Source of the DNA: Pseudomonas californiensis
GTDB taxonomy: Bacteria; Pseudomonadota; Gammaproteobacteria; Pseudomonadales; Pseudomonadaceae
DNA: 37,006 nucleotides
Assembly (NCBI RefSeq): GCF_021147775.1
Contig: NZ_JAGTPK010000043.1
Span: 1 to 37,006 of the forward strand
Direction of reading: 5' to 3'
The stretch's first letter is position 1, and the number at the start of each line of letters is the position of its first letter. The notes under the pieces were generated by a model that worked only from the letters and a program-made list of their open reading frames with translations, did not search any database and was not told the DNA's origin. Below, in pieces: positions 29,200 through 36,870 of this stretch. Position numbers and translations under genes: made by a program.

Positions 29200-29442
29200 A
29201 TGGAACAATCAAAAGAATCGAAACCCCGCCTCTTTTTGGGTTTGCCCTTGCCCATTGCGCTGGGCGTTGTCTTCGTCATTGCAGCTTGGCTGGGGATTTG
29301 TATTGCACTCGCCCAGCTTGATGAGATCAGTGAATCACTCAGGCAGATCCAGGCCAATCAGCAGATGGCCATCGCCCTACAACAAAGATTCCAGTCCCAA
29401 CGCAGCGCCCAGGCGATTGAGCGTCAAGCGGGGACCCACTGA
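29200..29442 (+). CDS. Small single-span membrane protein upstream of the VirD4 ATPase piece
   Basis: This 80-residue protein starts at ATG 29200 with a CAGGAGAG site. A polar N-terminus (to about 15) is followed by a hydrophobic span (about 15-40) and an amphipathic Gln-rich helix (Q-I-Q-A-N-Q-Q-M, about 50-70). The stop TGA shares one base with the ATG of the VirD4 ATPase gene, so the two are coupled. It may anchor that soluble ATPase piece to the membrane, since the ATPase lacks its own span. No known family is recognised. Confidence 0.6.
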   Translation: MEQSKESKPRLFLGLPLPIALGVVFVIAAWLGICIALAQLDEISESLRQIQANQQMAIALQQRFQSQRSAQAIERQAGTH

Positions 29443-31097
29443 TGGCCAAAGCAAAATCGCAACCCATCAGCCCGACCAACCCACAAAAACGGATCGATGA
29501 GCATCCTGCGTTCCTGCTCGGCAAGCACCCCACGGAAGATTCGTTTCTGGCCAGTTACGGGCAACAGTTCGTGATGCTGGCCGCACCACCGGGCACCGGG
29601 AAAGGAGTAGGGGCCGTGATCCCCAACCTGCTCAGCTACCCCGACTCAATGGTGGTCAACGATCCGAAATTTGAAAACTGGGAAATCACCTCGGGGTTCC
29701 GGGCTTCTGTCGGGCACAAAGTCTATCGCTTTTCACCTGAGCGTCTGGAGACGCACCGCTGGAACCCCCTGAGCGCAATCAACCGCGATCCGCTCTACCG
29801 GCTGGGGGAGATTCGCACGATCGCCAGGGTGCTGTTTGTGTCCGACAACCCCAAGAACCAGGAGTGGTACAACAAGGCGGGCAACGTCTTCACCGCCATG
29901 TTGCTGTATCTGATGGAAACGCCGGACATGCCCTTTACGCTGCCCCAGGCCTACGAAATTGGCTCATTGGGGACAGGGATGGGGACGTGGGCTCAGCAGA
30001 TCATCGAGCTGCGCAGCACCGGCCCTAATGCGCTCTCCTTTGAAGCCCTTCGCGAGCTTAATGGCGTATTTGAGGCCTCGAAAAACAAGAGCAGTGGTTG
30101 GTCCACTACCGTGGACATCGTGCGCGACGTGTTGTCGGTTTATGCCGAGAAGACGGTGGCCTGGGCAGTGTCAGGGGATGACATCGACCTGTCTAAAGCC
30201 CGGGAAGAAAAGATGACCGCGTACTTTAGCGTCACCGAGGGTTCGCTGAAGAAGTACGGCCCGCTGATGAACCTGTTCTTCACTCAGGCCATACGGCTCA
30301 ATTCCAAAGTCATACCGGAGCAAGGCGGACACTGTGCAGACGGCACGCTTCGGTACAAGTACCAGTTGGCCCTATTGATGGATGAGCTGGCCATCATGGG
30401 CCGTATTGAAATCCTGGAGACCGCGCCCGCATTGACCCGAGGCGCGGGGCTGAGGTTTTTCTTCATTTTCCAGGGCAAGGATCAACTGCGCGCTATTTAT
30501 GGCGAGGAAGCGGCCAACGGCATCATGAAGGCGATTCACAACGAAATCGTGTTCGCCCCTGGTGATATCAAGCTGGCCGAGGAGTACAGCAGGCGCTTGG
30601 GCAATACCACCGTGCGCGTCCATAACCAGTCATTGAACAGGCAGAAGCACGAGATAGGTGCTCGAGGCCAAACAGACAGTTACAGCGAACAGCCCCGGCC
30701 CTTGATGCTGCCCCAAGAGGTCAACGAGCTGCCTTATGACAAACAGTTGATCTTCGTACAGGGGACCCAAACCACCCCGGCCCTGAAGATTTTGGCTCGC
30801 AAGATTTATTACTACGAGGAAGAGGTGTTCAAGTCACGAGAAAAGCTGCCGCCGCCGCCCTTGCCCGTGGGTGACGCCTCCAAGATCGACGCGTTAACTG
30901 TGCCGGTGCGCACCATCGAATCCAAGGTCGCAGTGGCAGACACCAAGCCCATGCAGGCCGAACAGCGACAGCGCTGGAATCCCAAAGAGAAGGCCGCTAA
31001 CGCCGTCCCGGCCAAGCCAGATGCGGCTCAGCCAGTTGATGAACCGGATCCCGAGCCTACACCTGTGCAGGCTGACGATACCCTCGAAACGATGTAA
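29442..31097 (+). CDS. virD4: C-terminal ATPase piece of a split VirD4 coupling protein
   Basis: This 551-residue protein carries the TraG/VirD4 motor domain: Walker A A-P-P-G-T-G-K-G-V-G (about residues 48-57), D-P-K-F-E-N-W (about 74-80), Walker B L-L-M-D-E-L-A (about 309-315), and a later R-F-F-F-I-F-Q-G-K-D-Q-L motif. There is no hydrophobic span at the N-terminus, unlike usual VirD4. The missing part is encoded at 26189-26545. The C-terminal 75 residues are Pro/Lys-rich and variable. It is preceded by the small membrane gene with a one-base overlap. It probably acts with the N-terminal piece as one coupling protein. Confidence 0.9.
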   Translation: MAKAKSQPISPTNPQKRIDEHPAFLLGKHPTEDSFLASYGQQFVMLAAPPGTGKGVGAVIPNLLSYPDSMVVNDPKFENWEITSGFRASVGHKVYRFSPERLETHRWNPLSAINRDPLYRLGEIRTIARVLFVSDNPKNQEWYNKAGNVFTAMLLYLMETPDMPFTLPQAYEIGSLGTGMGTWAQQIIELRSTGPNALSFEALRELNGVFEASKNKSSGWSTTVDIVRDVLSVYAEKTVAWAVSGDDIDLSKAREEKMTAYFSVTEGSLKKYGPLMNLFFTQAIRLNSKVIPEQGGHCADGTLRYKYQLALLMDELAIMGRIEILETAPALTRGAGLRFFFIFQGKDQLRAIYGEEAANGIMKAIHNEIVFAPGDIKLAEEYSRRLGNTTVRVHNQSLNRQKHEIGARGQTDSYSEQPRPLMLPQEVNELPYDKQLIFVQGTQTTPALKILARKIYYYEEEVFKSREKLPPPPLPVGDASKIDALTVPVRTIESKVAVADTKPMQAEQRQRWNPKEKAANAVPAKPDAAQPVDEPDPEPTPVQADDTLETM

Positions 31098-31136
31098 CAC
31101 CCCACCGACGCCTTCTGGCGTCAGCAGGAGCAAAAC

Positions 31137-31499
31137 ATGAATACCTTCAGGAAAACGGTTGACCGCCAAGGTCAGGCCGCCGGCAACGCCGTGCCCGGTC
31201 GCAGCAAAACGCGGGTCTTCGCACTGTTCACCGCATGCCTGTTGAGCAGCGGTTCAGCCTTTGCCGGCGACCCGTGCAAGTCCGTGCTGTGCATGTTCGG
31301 CAGGCTCACCGGCAACAGCGGTGGCAGCGAGTGCCGCACCGCCGAACAGGACTACTTCAGCATCCTGGTCAAGAAGCACGGGAACATCAAATGGAGCCAG
31401 ACCGCCACGGCGCGCCAGGACTATCTCAACAGCTGCCCCGGTGCTGATCAGAGCTACACCCAAAAAATCAACGACAAGTTCGGCAAGGTCCGGGGCTAA
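31137..31499 (+). CDS. trbM: TrbM/KikA-family secreted protein
   Basis: This 120-residue protein has a signal peptide: a basic start, then F-A-L-F-T-A-C-L-L-S-S-G, with cleavage near residue 43. It has a Cys-rich mature part: G-D-P-C-K-S-V-L-C-M-F-G, G-G-S-E-C-R-T-A, and N-S-C-P-G-A-D. That Cys pattern and length fit TrbM and KikA, conjugation-associated periplasmic proteins of unclear role. It follows the VirD4 ATPase gene by 39 bp with an AGGAG site. Confidence 0.72.
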   Translation: MNTFRKTVDRQGQAAGNAVPGRSKTRVFALFTACLLSSGSAFAGDPCKSVLCMFGRLTGNSGGSECRTAEQDYFSILVKKHGNIKWSQTATARQDYLNSCPGADQSYTQKINDKFGKVRG

Positions 31500-31526
31500 G
31501 CCCCAGATCCTGACAAGGAGAACACC

Positions 31527-33692
31527 ATGCGAGTATTCATTGCGGAAAAGCCCGCCCTGGGCCAGGTCATTGCCGAGGCGCTGGGCACCGTCATACGCAA
31601 GGACGGCTATTTCGAGTGTGGCTGCAACAATATCGTCACCTGGTGCGTGGGCCACCTGCTCGCACTGGCCCCGCCCGAGGTGCACAACCCCGCTTACAAA
31701 GACTGGGTGCAGGCCGACCTGCCCTTGAAGCTGCGCCCGGCCATGTACCAGCCGATTGCCCGTACCCGCGACCAGCTCAAAGTGGTCCAGCAACTGATCG
31801 GCCGTGCCTCGGAAATCGTCCACGCCGGTGACCCGGACGACGAAGGCCAGCTGCTGGTCGATGAGGTCCTGGTGCATTTCGGCAACACCGCGCCGGTCAA
31901 ACGCATCCTGATCAACGACATGAACGCCAACGCTGCCCGCAAAGCATTGGAAGGCCTGCGCGACAACAGCGAGTTTTATGGCCTGTTCCAGAAAGCTCTG
32001 GCCCGCAGCATCGGCGACCAGTTGTACGGCTTCAACATGACCCGCGCCTGCACCCTGGCCGGTAGGGCCAAGGGCGTCAAAGGCGTGTTGTCAGTAGGCC
32101 GCGTGCAAACCCCGATCCTGGGGCTGATCGTGAACCGCTACTTGGCCAACAAGAGCCACGCCAGTACGTTTTACTACACGGTCGCGGCAAGCCTGGCCGT
32201 TGGTAGCAGTCGTGCGCAGGCCCGCTTCGTGGTGGCCGCCGATGCCCCGATCGATGACAAGAACCGGATCATCGACGAGGCATACGCCGCCAACGTGGCC
32301 GACGCGTGCCGGCAGAAACCAGCCGCCGTGATCGAGGCCCGCGTGGAAGAGAAGCAAACGCCGGCACCCTTGCCGTTCGCGTTGCTCGACCTGCAGGTGT
32401 ACATGAGCAAGACCCACAGCATCGATGCTGAAAAGACACTGGCCTTGACCCAGGCGCTGCGCGAGAAATACAAGGCCATCACCTATAACCGTTCCGATTG
32501 CAGTTACCTGACCGACGAACAATTTGGCGAGGCTCCGCAGACCTTGAGCCTGCTGAGCGAAGCCCTGCCAGACCTGGCCGGGATGTTCACCGAGGTGAAT
32601 TCGGAACGCAAAAGCCGGGCTTTCGACGACAGCAAGGTCTCGGCGCACACCGCGATCATCCCAACGGCAGTGAAGATCGACATTGCCCAGCTGAGTGCCG
32701 ATGAACGCGCCGTGTACATGGCCATCGTCAAACGTTACGTCGCGCAGTTCTTGCCCGAAAAACGTTACCTCAGTGCCGAAGTGCGTTTTGGCGTGAACGG
32801 ACACGCCTTCGTTGCGCGCTCCACCAAAGTGACGCAGCCAGGCTGGACGGCGCAGGTCACTGAAGAAAACGAGCAAGACGAAGACGGGTCGGACGCCGCC
32901 GAGGTCGCGAGCCCCTTCGATGCGCTGGCGGGTCTGAAAGTCGGTGACGCCGGGGTATGCGACGGCATCACGGTGGCCAAGGAAAAAACCAAACCCCTGC
33001 CGCTCTACACCGAAGCCGAATTGCTCAAGGACCTACGGCGGGTCGCTAAATATGTGAAAGACCCACGCATCAAGCAGCTGCTGATCGACCGTGACCAGGG
33101 CAAGAAAGGCGAGAACGGCGGCATCGGCACCCCGGCGACCCGTGGTGCGGTACTGGCCAAGTTGCAGGAGCGTGGTTTTTACGGGGTAGAGAAGAAAAAA
33201 CTAATCCCCACCCAGTTGGGTTTGGAGTTCATCGCCGCGCTGCCTGATATCGCGACTACGCCGGACATGACCGCGCTCTGGCATGAACAGCAACAGATGA
33301 TCGAGGCCGGCGAACTGACCGTTGACGCGTTCCTGGACGAGTTGGAGGCCTTCATTGCAGACCAGGTGCAAAACATCGACCTGGGCAACGTGCAAGGCGA
33401 CGGTAAGCCGGTACTGGACAGCCTGAACGCCCAGTGCCCCATGTGCGGCAGTGAACTGGCCGTCACCCCGCGAGTGATCGGATGTCGCGCCTGCGCGTTC
33501 AAGTTTTACCCGGAAGTCAGCGGCAAGATGCTGTCCCCCGGCCAGATCGAGGCGCTGCTGACGAATGGCAAGACCGGGGTAATCAAGGGTTTTCACAGCA
33601 AGAAAACCGGCAATTCCTTTGAAGCGGCCCTGAAGCTCAACCACGAAGCCAAGCTGGAATTCGTGTACAGCGGCAAACCAAAGCGCGCATGA
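31527..33692 (+). CDS. topB: DNA topoisomerase III (type IA)
   Basis: Topoisomerase III decatenates and unknots DNA and is commonly carried by conjugative elements. The Toprim start (R-V-F-I-A-E-K-P) is at residues 2-9, an acidic D-P-D-D-E-G-Q-L motif at about 108-115, and the S-V-G-R-V-Q-T-P segment at about 189-196. The catalytic tyrosine lies in I-T-Y-N-R-S-D-C-S-Y-L (about 319). The C-terminus has one C4 zinc-finger-like segment (C-P-M-C-G...C-R-A-C). The length of 721 residues is slightly longer than the E. coli enzyme. The product is likely involved in resolving transferred or replicating plasmid DNA. Confidence 0.95.
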   Translation: MRVFIAEKPALGQVIAEALGTVIRKDGYFECGCNNIVTWCVGHLLALAPPEVHNPAYKDWVQADLPLKLRPAMYQPIARTRDQLKVVQQLIGRASEIVHAGDPDDEGQLLVDEVLVHFGNTAPVKRILINDMNANAARKALEGLRDNSEFYGLFQKALARSIGDQLYGFNMTRACTLAGRAKGVKGVLSVGRVQTPILGLIVNRYLANKSHASTFYYTVAASLAVGSSRAQARFVVAADAPIDDKNRIIDEAYAANVADACRQKPAAVIEARVEEKQTPAPLPFALLDLQVYMSKTHSIDAEKTLALTQALREKYKAITYNRSDCSYLTDEQFGEAPQTLSLLSEALPDLAGMFTEVNSERKSRAFDDSKVSAHTAIIPTAVKIDIAQLSADERAVYMAIVKRYVAQFLPEKRYLSAEVRFGVNGHAFVARSTKVTQPGWTAQVTEENEQDEDGSDAAEVASPFDALAGLKVGDAGVCDGITVAKEKTKPLPLYTEAELLKDLRRVAKYVKDPRIKQLLIDRDQGKKGENGGIGTPATRGAVLAKLQERGFYGVEKKKLIPTQLGLEFIAALPDIATTPDMTALWHEQQQMIEAGELTVDAFLDELEAFIADQVQNIDLGNVQGDGKPVLDSLNAQCPMCGSELAVTPRVIGCRACAFKFYPEVSGKMLSPGQIEALLTNGKTGVIKGFHSKKTGNSFEAALKLNHEAKLEFVYSGKPKRA

Positions 33693-33718
33693 CCCTATCT
33701 TCAAAGGAGGCATTAGCT

Positions 33719-34003
33719 ATGCCAGATGAACAACAGCCCAAGGCGGCTCAGTGGCCAGACGGTGACACGATGACGGCGCACTGCCCCAACTGCGAAACCC
33801 CTGCGACCGTGGACATCGTCAACGTCAGAGAGTGGGAAATGACCTGGCGTCCGGTGGATTGCGACAACTGCTTTGCAGAGTTTGAGTTGTCGGCAGACGG
33901 CACAACGGCATTGCTGCTGGGCCCAGCTGAGCAGTCCACAGCCCGAGGCCGAGAGCTTCTGAGCACGATATTTGTGTTTGACCCGAACGAAGACACCCCT
34001 TAA
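33719..34003 (+). CDS. Zinc-ribbon-like small protein
   Basis: The ATG at 33719 has a GGAGG site; an upstream frame extension was rejected. The 94-residue product has two CxxC pairs (C-P-N-C at about 23-26 and C-D-N-C at about 48-51), a common zinc-ribbon spacing, and otherwise acidic surroundings. It lies between topB and ssb, suggesting a role in DNA processing. No defined family is recognised. Confidence 0.6.
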   Translation: MPDEQQPKAAQWPDGDTMTAHCPNCETPATVDIVNVREWEMTWRPVDCDNCFAEFELSADGTTALLLGPAEQSTARGRELLSTIFVFDPNEDTP

Positions 34004-34029
34004 CGAACTCATTGAAGAAGGAGCGCATC

Positions 34030-34638
34030 ATGGCGCGTGGAATCAATAAAGTGATCCTGGTAGGCACCTGCGGACAAGATCCTGACTGTCGTTACCTGCC
34101 CAACGGCACTGCGGTAACCAACCTGAGCTTGGCCACCAGCGAGCAGTGGACTGACAAGCAGACCGGTCAAAAGGTCGAGAAGACCGAATGGCACCGGGTT
34201 TCGCTGTTTGGCAAGATCGCAGAAATCGCCGGCGAATACCTGCGCAAGGGCTCGCAGGTCTACATCGAAGGCAAGCTGCAAACCCGCGAATGGGAAAAGG
34301 ACGGGATCAAGCGTTACAGCACGGAAATCGTCGTGGACATGCAGGGCACCATGCAATTGCTCGGGGGCCGGTCACAGGGCGACTCCCAACAAGGGCAGAA
34401 CGGCCACGGCAGCAGTGGCAGCGACCACCAGTCTGCGCCTCGTCCGCAGCAGTCGCGCCCACAACAGTCAGCGCCGCAGCAATCCGCACCTCAGCAAAAC
34501 CACAACCAGCCGCCGCAGCAACGCGACTCGCGCCCCGCGCCGCAACAGCAAGCACCACAGCCAGCCGCTGATTTCGACAGCTTTGATGACGATATCCCCT
34601 TTATGGACCCCTACCGGTTCAGCTGGATGCTGGTCTGA
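34030..34638 (+). CDS. ssb: Single-stranded DNA-binding protein with an extended C-terminus
   Basis: SSB coats single-stranded DNA during transfer and replication. The OB-fold (about residues 1-112) is typical: G-I-N-K-V-I-L-V-G, then E-W-H-R-V-S-L-F-G-K, then Y-I-E-G-K-L-Q-T. A Gln/Pro/Ser-rich linker follows. The acidic tip D-D-D-I-P-F normally ends the protein but is followed here by 11 more residues (MDPYRFSWMLV). The length is 202 residues. The tip binds repair and replication partners in other SSBs, so the extension could alter that. Confidence 0.93.
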   Translation: MARGINKVILVGTCGQDPDCRYLPNGTAVTNLSLATSEQWTDKQTGQKVEKTEWHRVSLFGKIAEIAGEYLRKGSQVYIEGKLQTREWEKDGIKRYSTEIVVDMQGTMQLLGGRSQGDSQQGQNGHGSSGSDHQSAPRPQQSRPQQSAPQQSAPQQNHNQPPQQRDSRPAPQQQAPQPAADFDSFDDDIPFMDPYRFSWMLV

Positions 34639-34944
34639 CCCACCCACACAGCGATCTTGCCCACGTCAGGTGCCGCGCTCCCGGCTCGTCGTGACGCGCT
34701 CTATCGTCGCGGCGAACGGAAGCACGGGCGCAGCGCACACTTGACGCTACCCCGCCCAGAAAAGGCTCACCTTGGGAGTGTGGGGTAGCTTCACCACCCC
34801 GCGCTCCCGAGGTCAACGCGGCCGTTGCGAGATGACAAGGGCCGCGCCCTTGGTGTTGAACCCGTCCAGACACACACATTTTCAGCCGCCGCCCCTTGGG
34901 CGTCGCAACCTTTCTCACCTTTTAATCACTCAGGACCACCTCAC
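34639..34944 (+). other. Structured gene-free region upstream of stbB
   Basis: This 306-bp stretch has no convincing gene. It contains GCTACCCC (34746-34753) pairing with GGGGTAGC (34782-34789), with inner CCCA/TGGG, and CAAGGGC-CGC-GCCCTTG (34836-34852), a very short-loop perfect hairpin. A frame is open from about 34825 into stbB but is unlikely to be translated. It may hold a terminator for ssb and regulatory structure for stbB. Confidence 0.5.
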
Positions 34945-35673
34945 ATGACCAACATCAAAGTTGTCGCGATCAACTACACCGGCACCGTTGGCAAAACCAC
35001 TATCTGCGCCAACGTGCTGTCGCCCCGTATGCCTGGCGCGCCCATCTATGCCATTGAGTCAATCAACGAAACCGCCGAAAACCTTGGCCTGGACGTGGAG
35101 AAGCTGCGCGGTAGCAAATTCCGCGAGCTGTTCCAGAAGCTGATGCTTGAGGATCAGGCCATCATCGACGTAGGAGCTTCCAATGTTGAAGACTTCATGA
35201 ACCACCTAGCCGGTTTCGAAGAAGCGCACGATGAGATTGACTACTACGTGGTCCCGGTGACATCAGGAACCAAGGAGCAGAAAGAGACGGTCAGCATGAT
35301 CGAAACGCTGACCGCCATGGGCATTCCTGCTTTCAAGATTCGTCTGATCTTCAACCGTGTGCAAAGCGACGTTGAGACAGAGTTTTCGATTGTCATTTCC
35401 TACTACAACCGCAGTAAAACCTTCACCATGAACCCCAAATGCGCGGTATTCGAAACTGAGCTGTTTGACGCATTATCGGTCAAACGCATTTCTCTCAGTT
35501 CTTTGATGGCCGACGAAACTGACTATAAGTCCATGCTCAAAGATAAGAGCGCCGATATGCAGGATCGTGAATATTGGTCCGATATGTATGGCTTGAAGCT
35601 TCTTGCGCGGGGTGTCAATCGCAAACTTGATGTGGTCTTTACTGAACTGTTCAGAGAGGAGGCCCTGCAATGA
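34945..35673 (+). CDS. stbB: StbB-like ParA-superfamily P-loop ATPase
   Basis: This 242-residue protein has a P-loop Y-T-G-T-V-G-K-T-T (residues 11-19), without the deviant lysine of classical ParA, and a Walker B-like A-I-I-D-V-G-A-S at about 72-79. It resembles StbB of R388-type plasmids, which works with StbA-type DNA-binding proteins to position plasmid copies and promote transfer. The start has AGGA upstream and the same frame extends back without support. The last base pairs overlap stbC (ATGA). Confidence 0.75.
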   Translation: MTNIKVVAINYTGTVGKTTICANVLSPRMPGAPIYAIESINETAENLGLDVEKLRGSKFRELFQKLMLEDQAIIDVGASNVEDFMNHLAGFEEAHDEIDYYVVPVTSGTKEQKETVSMIETLTAMGIPAFKIRLIFNRVQSDVETEFSIVISYYNRSKTFTMNPKCAVFETELFDALSVKRISLSSLMADETDYKSMLKDKSADMQDREYWSDMYGLKLLARGVNRKLDVVFTELFREEALQ

Positions 35674-36242
35674 GTCAGAATGAAAGAGTACCTGCTACTG
35701 CTCGGGATGCTTTGATTACTGAACTGTTGAGCGACGTGGGCCGTTTGCATGACGACATAAAAAGCATTCCAAAAATACTTGAGCTTTCCATGAGAGATTC
35801 AATTGATATCGTGGCTGATGCAGTGGAGGACGCAGAAGACACCGCATTGCTTCTACAAGAAGAGACGAAGGCTTTAATTCAGGCAACTACAACAAAAGCA
35901 GGCCTGGACGTAGGTATCAAGCTTTCCGAAGCCATTCATGAAAGCCTAAGCCGGGTTTTTGAGCCAGCGTTGAATCGGGCCACCGTGAAGATTGAACAAT
36001 TAGAAAATCGGCTATCTGCTCTATCAGGAAACATTCGCGATACGCACGCAACCCGTTTCAATTACATGATGCTAGCTGGTTTCGTGATGTTGGCAGTGAT
36101 CATGCTCGGCGGTATGACTTGGCTCGCCATCGAGAGTCAAGATGTAAGCGAAACTAACAAGTGGTTTTACGAGGAATACAAAGCTCAGAATAATCTTTTG
36201 AGTAATATTCCTGCATCGATAAAAGAGAAATATAAGAAATAA
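35670..36242 (+). CDS. stbC: StbC-like membrane coiled-coil protein
   Basis: This 190-residue protein has an acidic, helical cytoplasmic part (about 1-127), with coiled-coil-like repeats near I-K-I-E-Q-L-E-N-R-L-S. A single span follows (about 132-153: MMLAGFVMLAVIMLGGMTWL) and a short tail after it. It is coupled to stbB and fits plasmid-stability third genes (StbC-like), although R388 StbC is poorly characterised. A role in anchoring StbB to the membrane is a guess from topology. Confidence 0.6.
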   Translation: MSQNERVPATARDALITELLSDVGRLHDDIKSIPKILELSMRDSIDIVADAVEDAEDTALLLQEETKALIQATTTKAGLDVGIKLSEAIHESLSRVFEPALNRATVKIEQLENRLSALSGNIRDTHATRFNYMMLAGFVMLAVIMLGGMTWLAIESQDVSETNKWFYEEYKAQNNLLSNIPASIKEKYKK

Positions 36243-36255
36243 ATATGTCAGGTGA

Positions 36256-36278
36256 ATGTGTGCCTAATGGGCACACAT
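36256..36278. terminator. Perfect 9-bp hairpin between convergent genes
   Basis: ATGTGTGCC (36256-36264) pairs with GGCACACAT (36270-36278) around a TAATG loop. It lies in the 43-bp gap between stbC (+) and the TraK-like gene (-) and could terminate both, though T-runs are weak on either side. Confidence 0.55.
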
Positions 36279-36285
36279 ACTCCAG

Positions 36286-36711
36286 CTATTTTTCGTCGTA
36301 CACGATGCCTCTACCGGAAATAAGAGCATTCAAATCCATTCTATCGACATCCTCTCTGATTTTTCTGAAATCAGCTGGAGTCATGGGCTTTCCCGGACTG
36401 GCCTGTGGTTTATCCATAGCTGACTTTGTTTTTTCACCAGTGGGTACAGGCTCAGGGTTCTTTTCGGTCCCGTGCAGATTTGAACTCTTCAATGCAGAGG
36501 TCGTTGTAGGTGAGGGTAAATTTTGAATCAGATTGAACGCTTTCAAATATCGACTGAATTGCGCCTTGCTGATGACCAAGCCTTCTTCCTGCATCAATTC
36601 TAGCCGGATCGCGCTTTGGGTCTCGCCGCCTTTTAGCCTGGACTGGATCAGTGGCAGATGCTTTAAAAATTGCGCCTTCCCGTTTCTGGGTTTGCTTCTC
36701 CAATCACTCAT
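36286..36711 (-). CDS. TraK-like oriT-binding relaxosome protein
   Basis: The ATG at 36711 has a GGAGG site 6 bp upstream; a longer frame at 36735 was rejected. This 141-residue protein has an N-terminal helical DNA-binding-like domain (L-K-H-L-P-L-I-Q-S-R-L-K-G-G-E-T-Q-S-A-I, then S-K-A-Q-F-S-R-Y-L, about 15-60). A long Pro/Thr/Ser/Lys-rich linker and an Asp/Arg-rich C-terminus follow. The N-terminal pattern resembles TraK of IncP and related MobC-like proteins that bind repeats at oriT. It faces away from the decamer repeats just to its right, consistent with binding there. Assigned on pattern and context. Confidence 0.55.
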   Translation of the reverse strand: MSDWRSKPRNGKAQFLKHLPLIQSRLKGGETQSAIRLELMQEEGLVISKAQFSRYLKAFNLIQNLPSPTTTSALKSSNLHGTEKNPEPVPTGEKTKSAMDKPQASPGKPMTPADFRKIREDVDRMDLNALISGRGIVYDEK

Positions 36712-36750
36712 GGGTGCCTCCAGTCGGCGCTTCAAAGCCTCAACCTAGCA

Positions 36751-36870
36751 GCTAGTGCAACGTAGTGCAACAGAGTGAGACTTAATGCAACAGAGTGAGA
36801 GTCAGTGCAACACAGTGCAAATCAGTGAGACTCAATGCAACCTAATGCGACGTAGTGCAAATCAGTGCAA
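36751..36870. repeat. Twelve exact-phase 10-bp direct repeats
   Basis: Twelve consecutive decamers run from 36751 to 36870 with no spacers, consensus NNNAGTGCAA. Several units have TGAGA or AATGCAA variants (for example at 36771 and 36781). The exact 10-bp period equals one helical turn, so a protein binding each unit would line up on one face of the DNA. Position between the TraK-like gene and the hairpin cluster suggests oriT accessory sites or an StbA-type centromere. Confidence 0.85.

Noticed and set aside
31106..31124. GACGCC/GGCGTC hairpin before the trbM-like gene as a terminator
   Set aside because: Its 6-bp stem has no T-run and it lies in the middle of an operon.
36751..36870. Decamer repeats considered as CRISPR or replication iterons
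   Set aside because: There are no spacers for CRISPR, and no rep gene is visible. Position and neighbours favour transfer or partition function.
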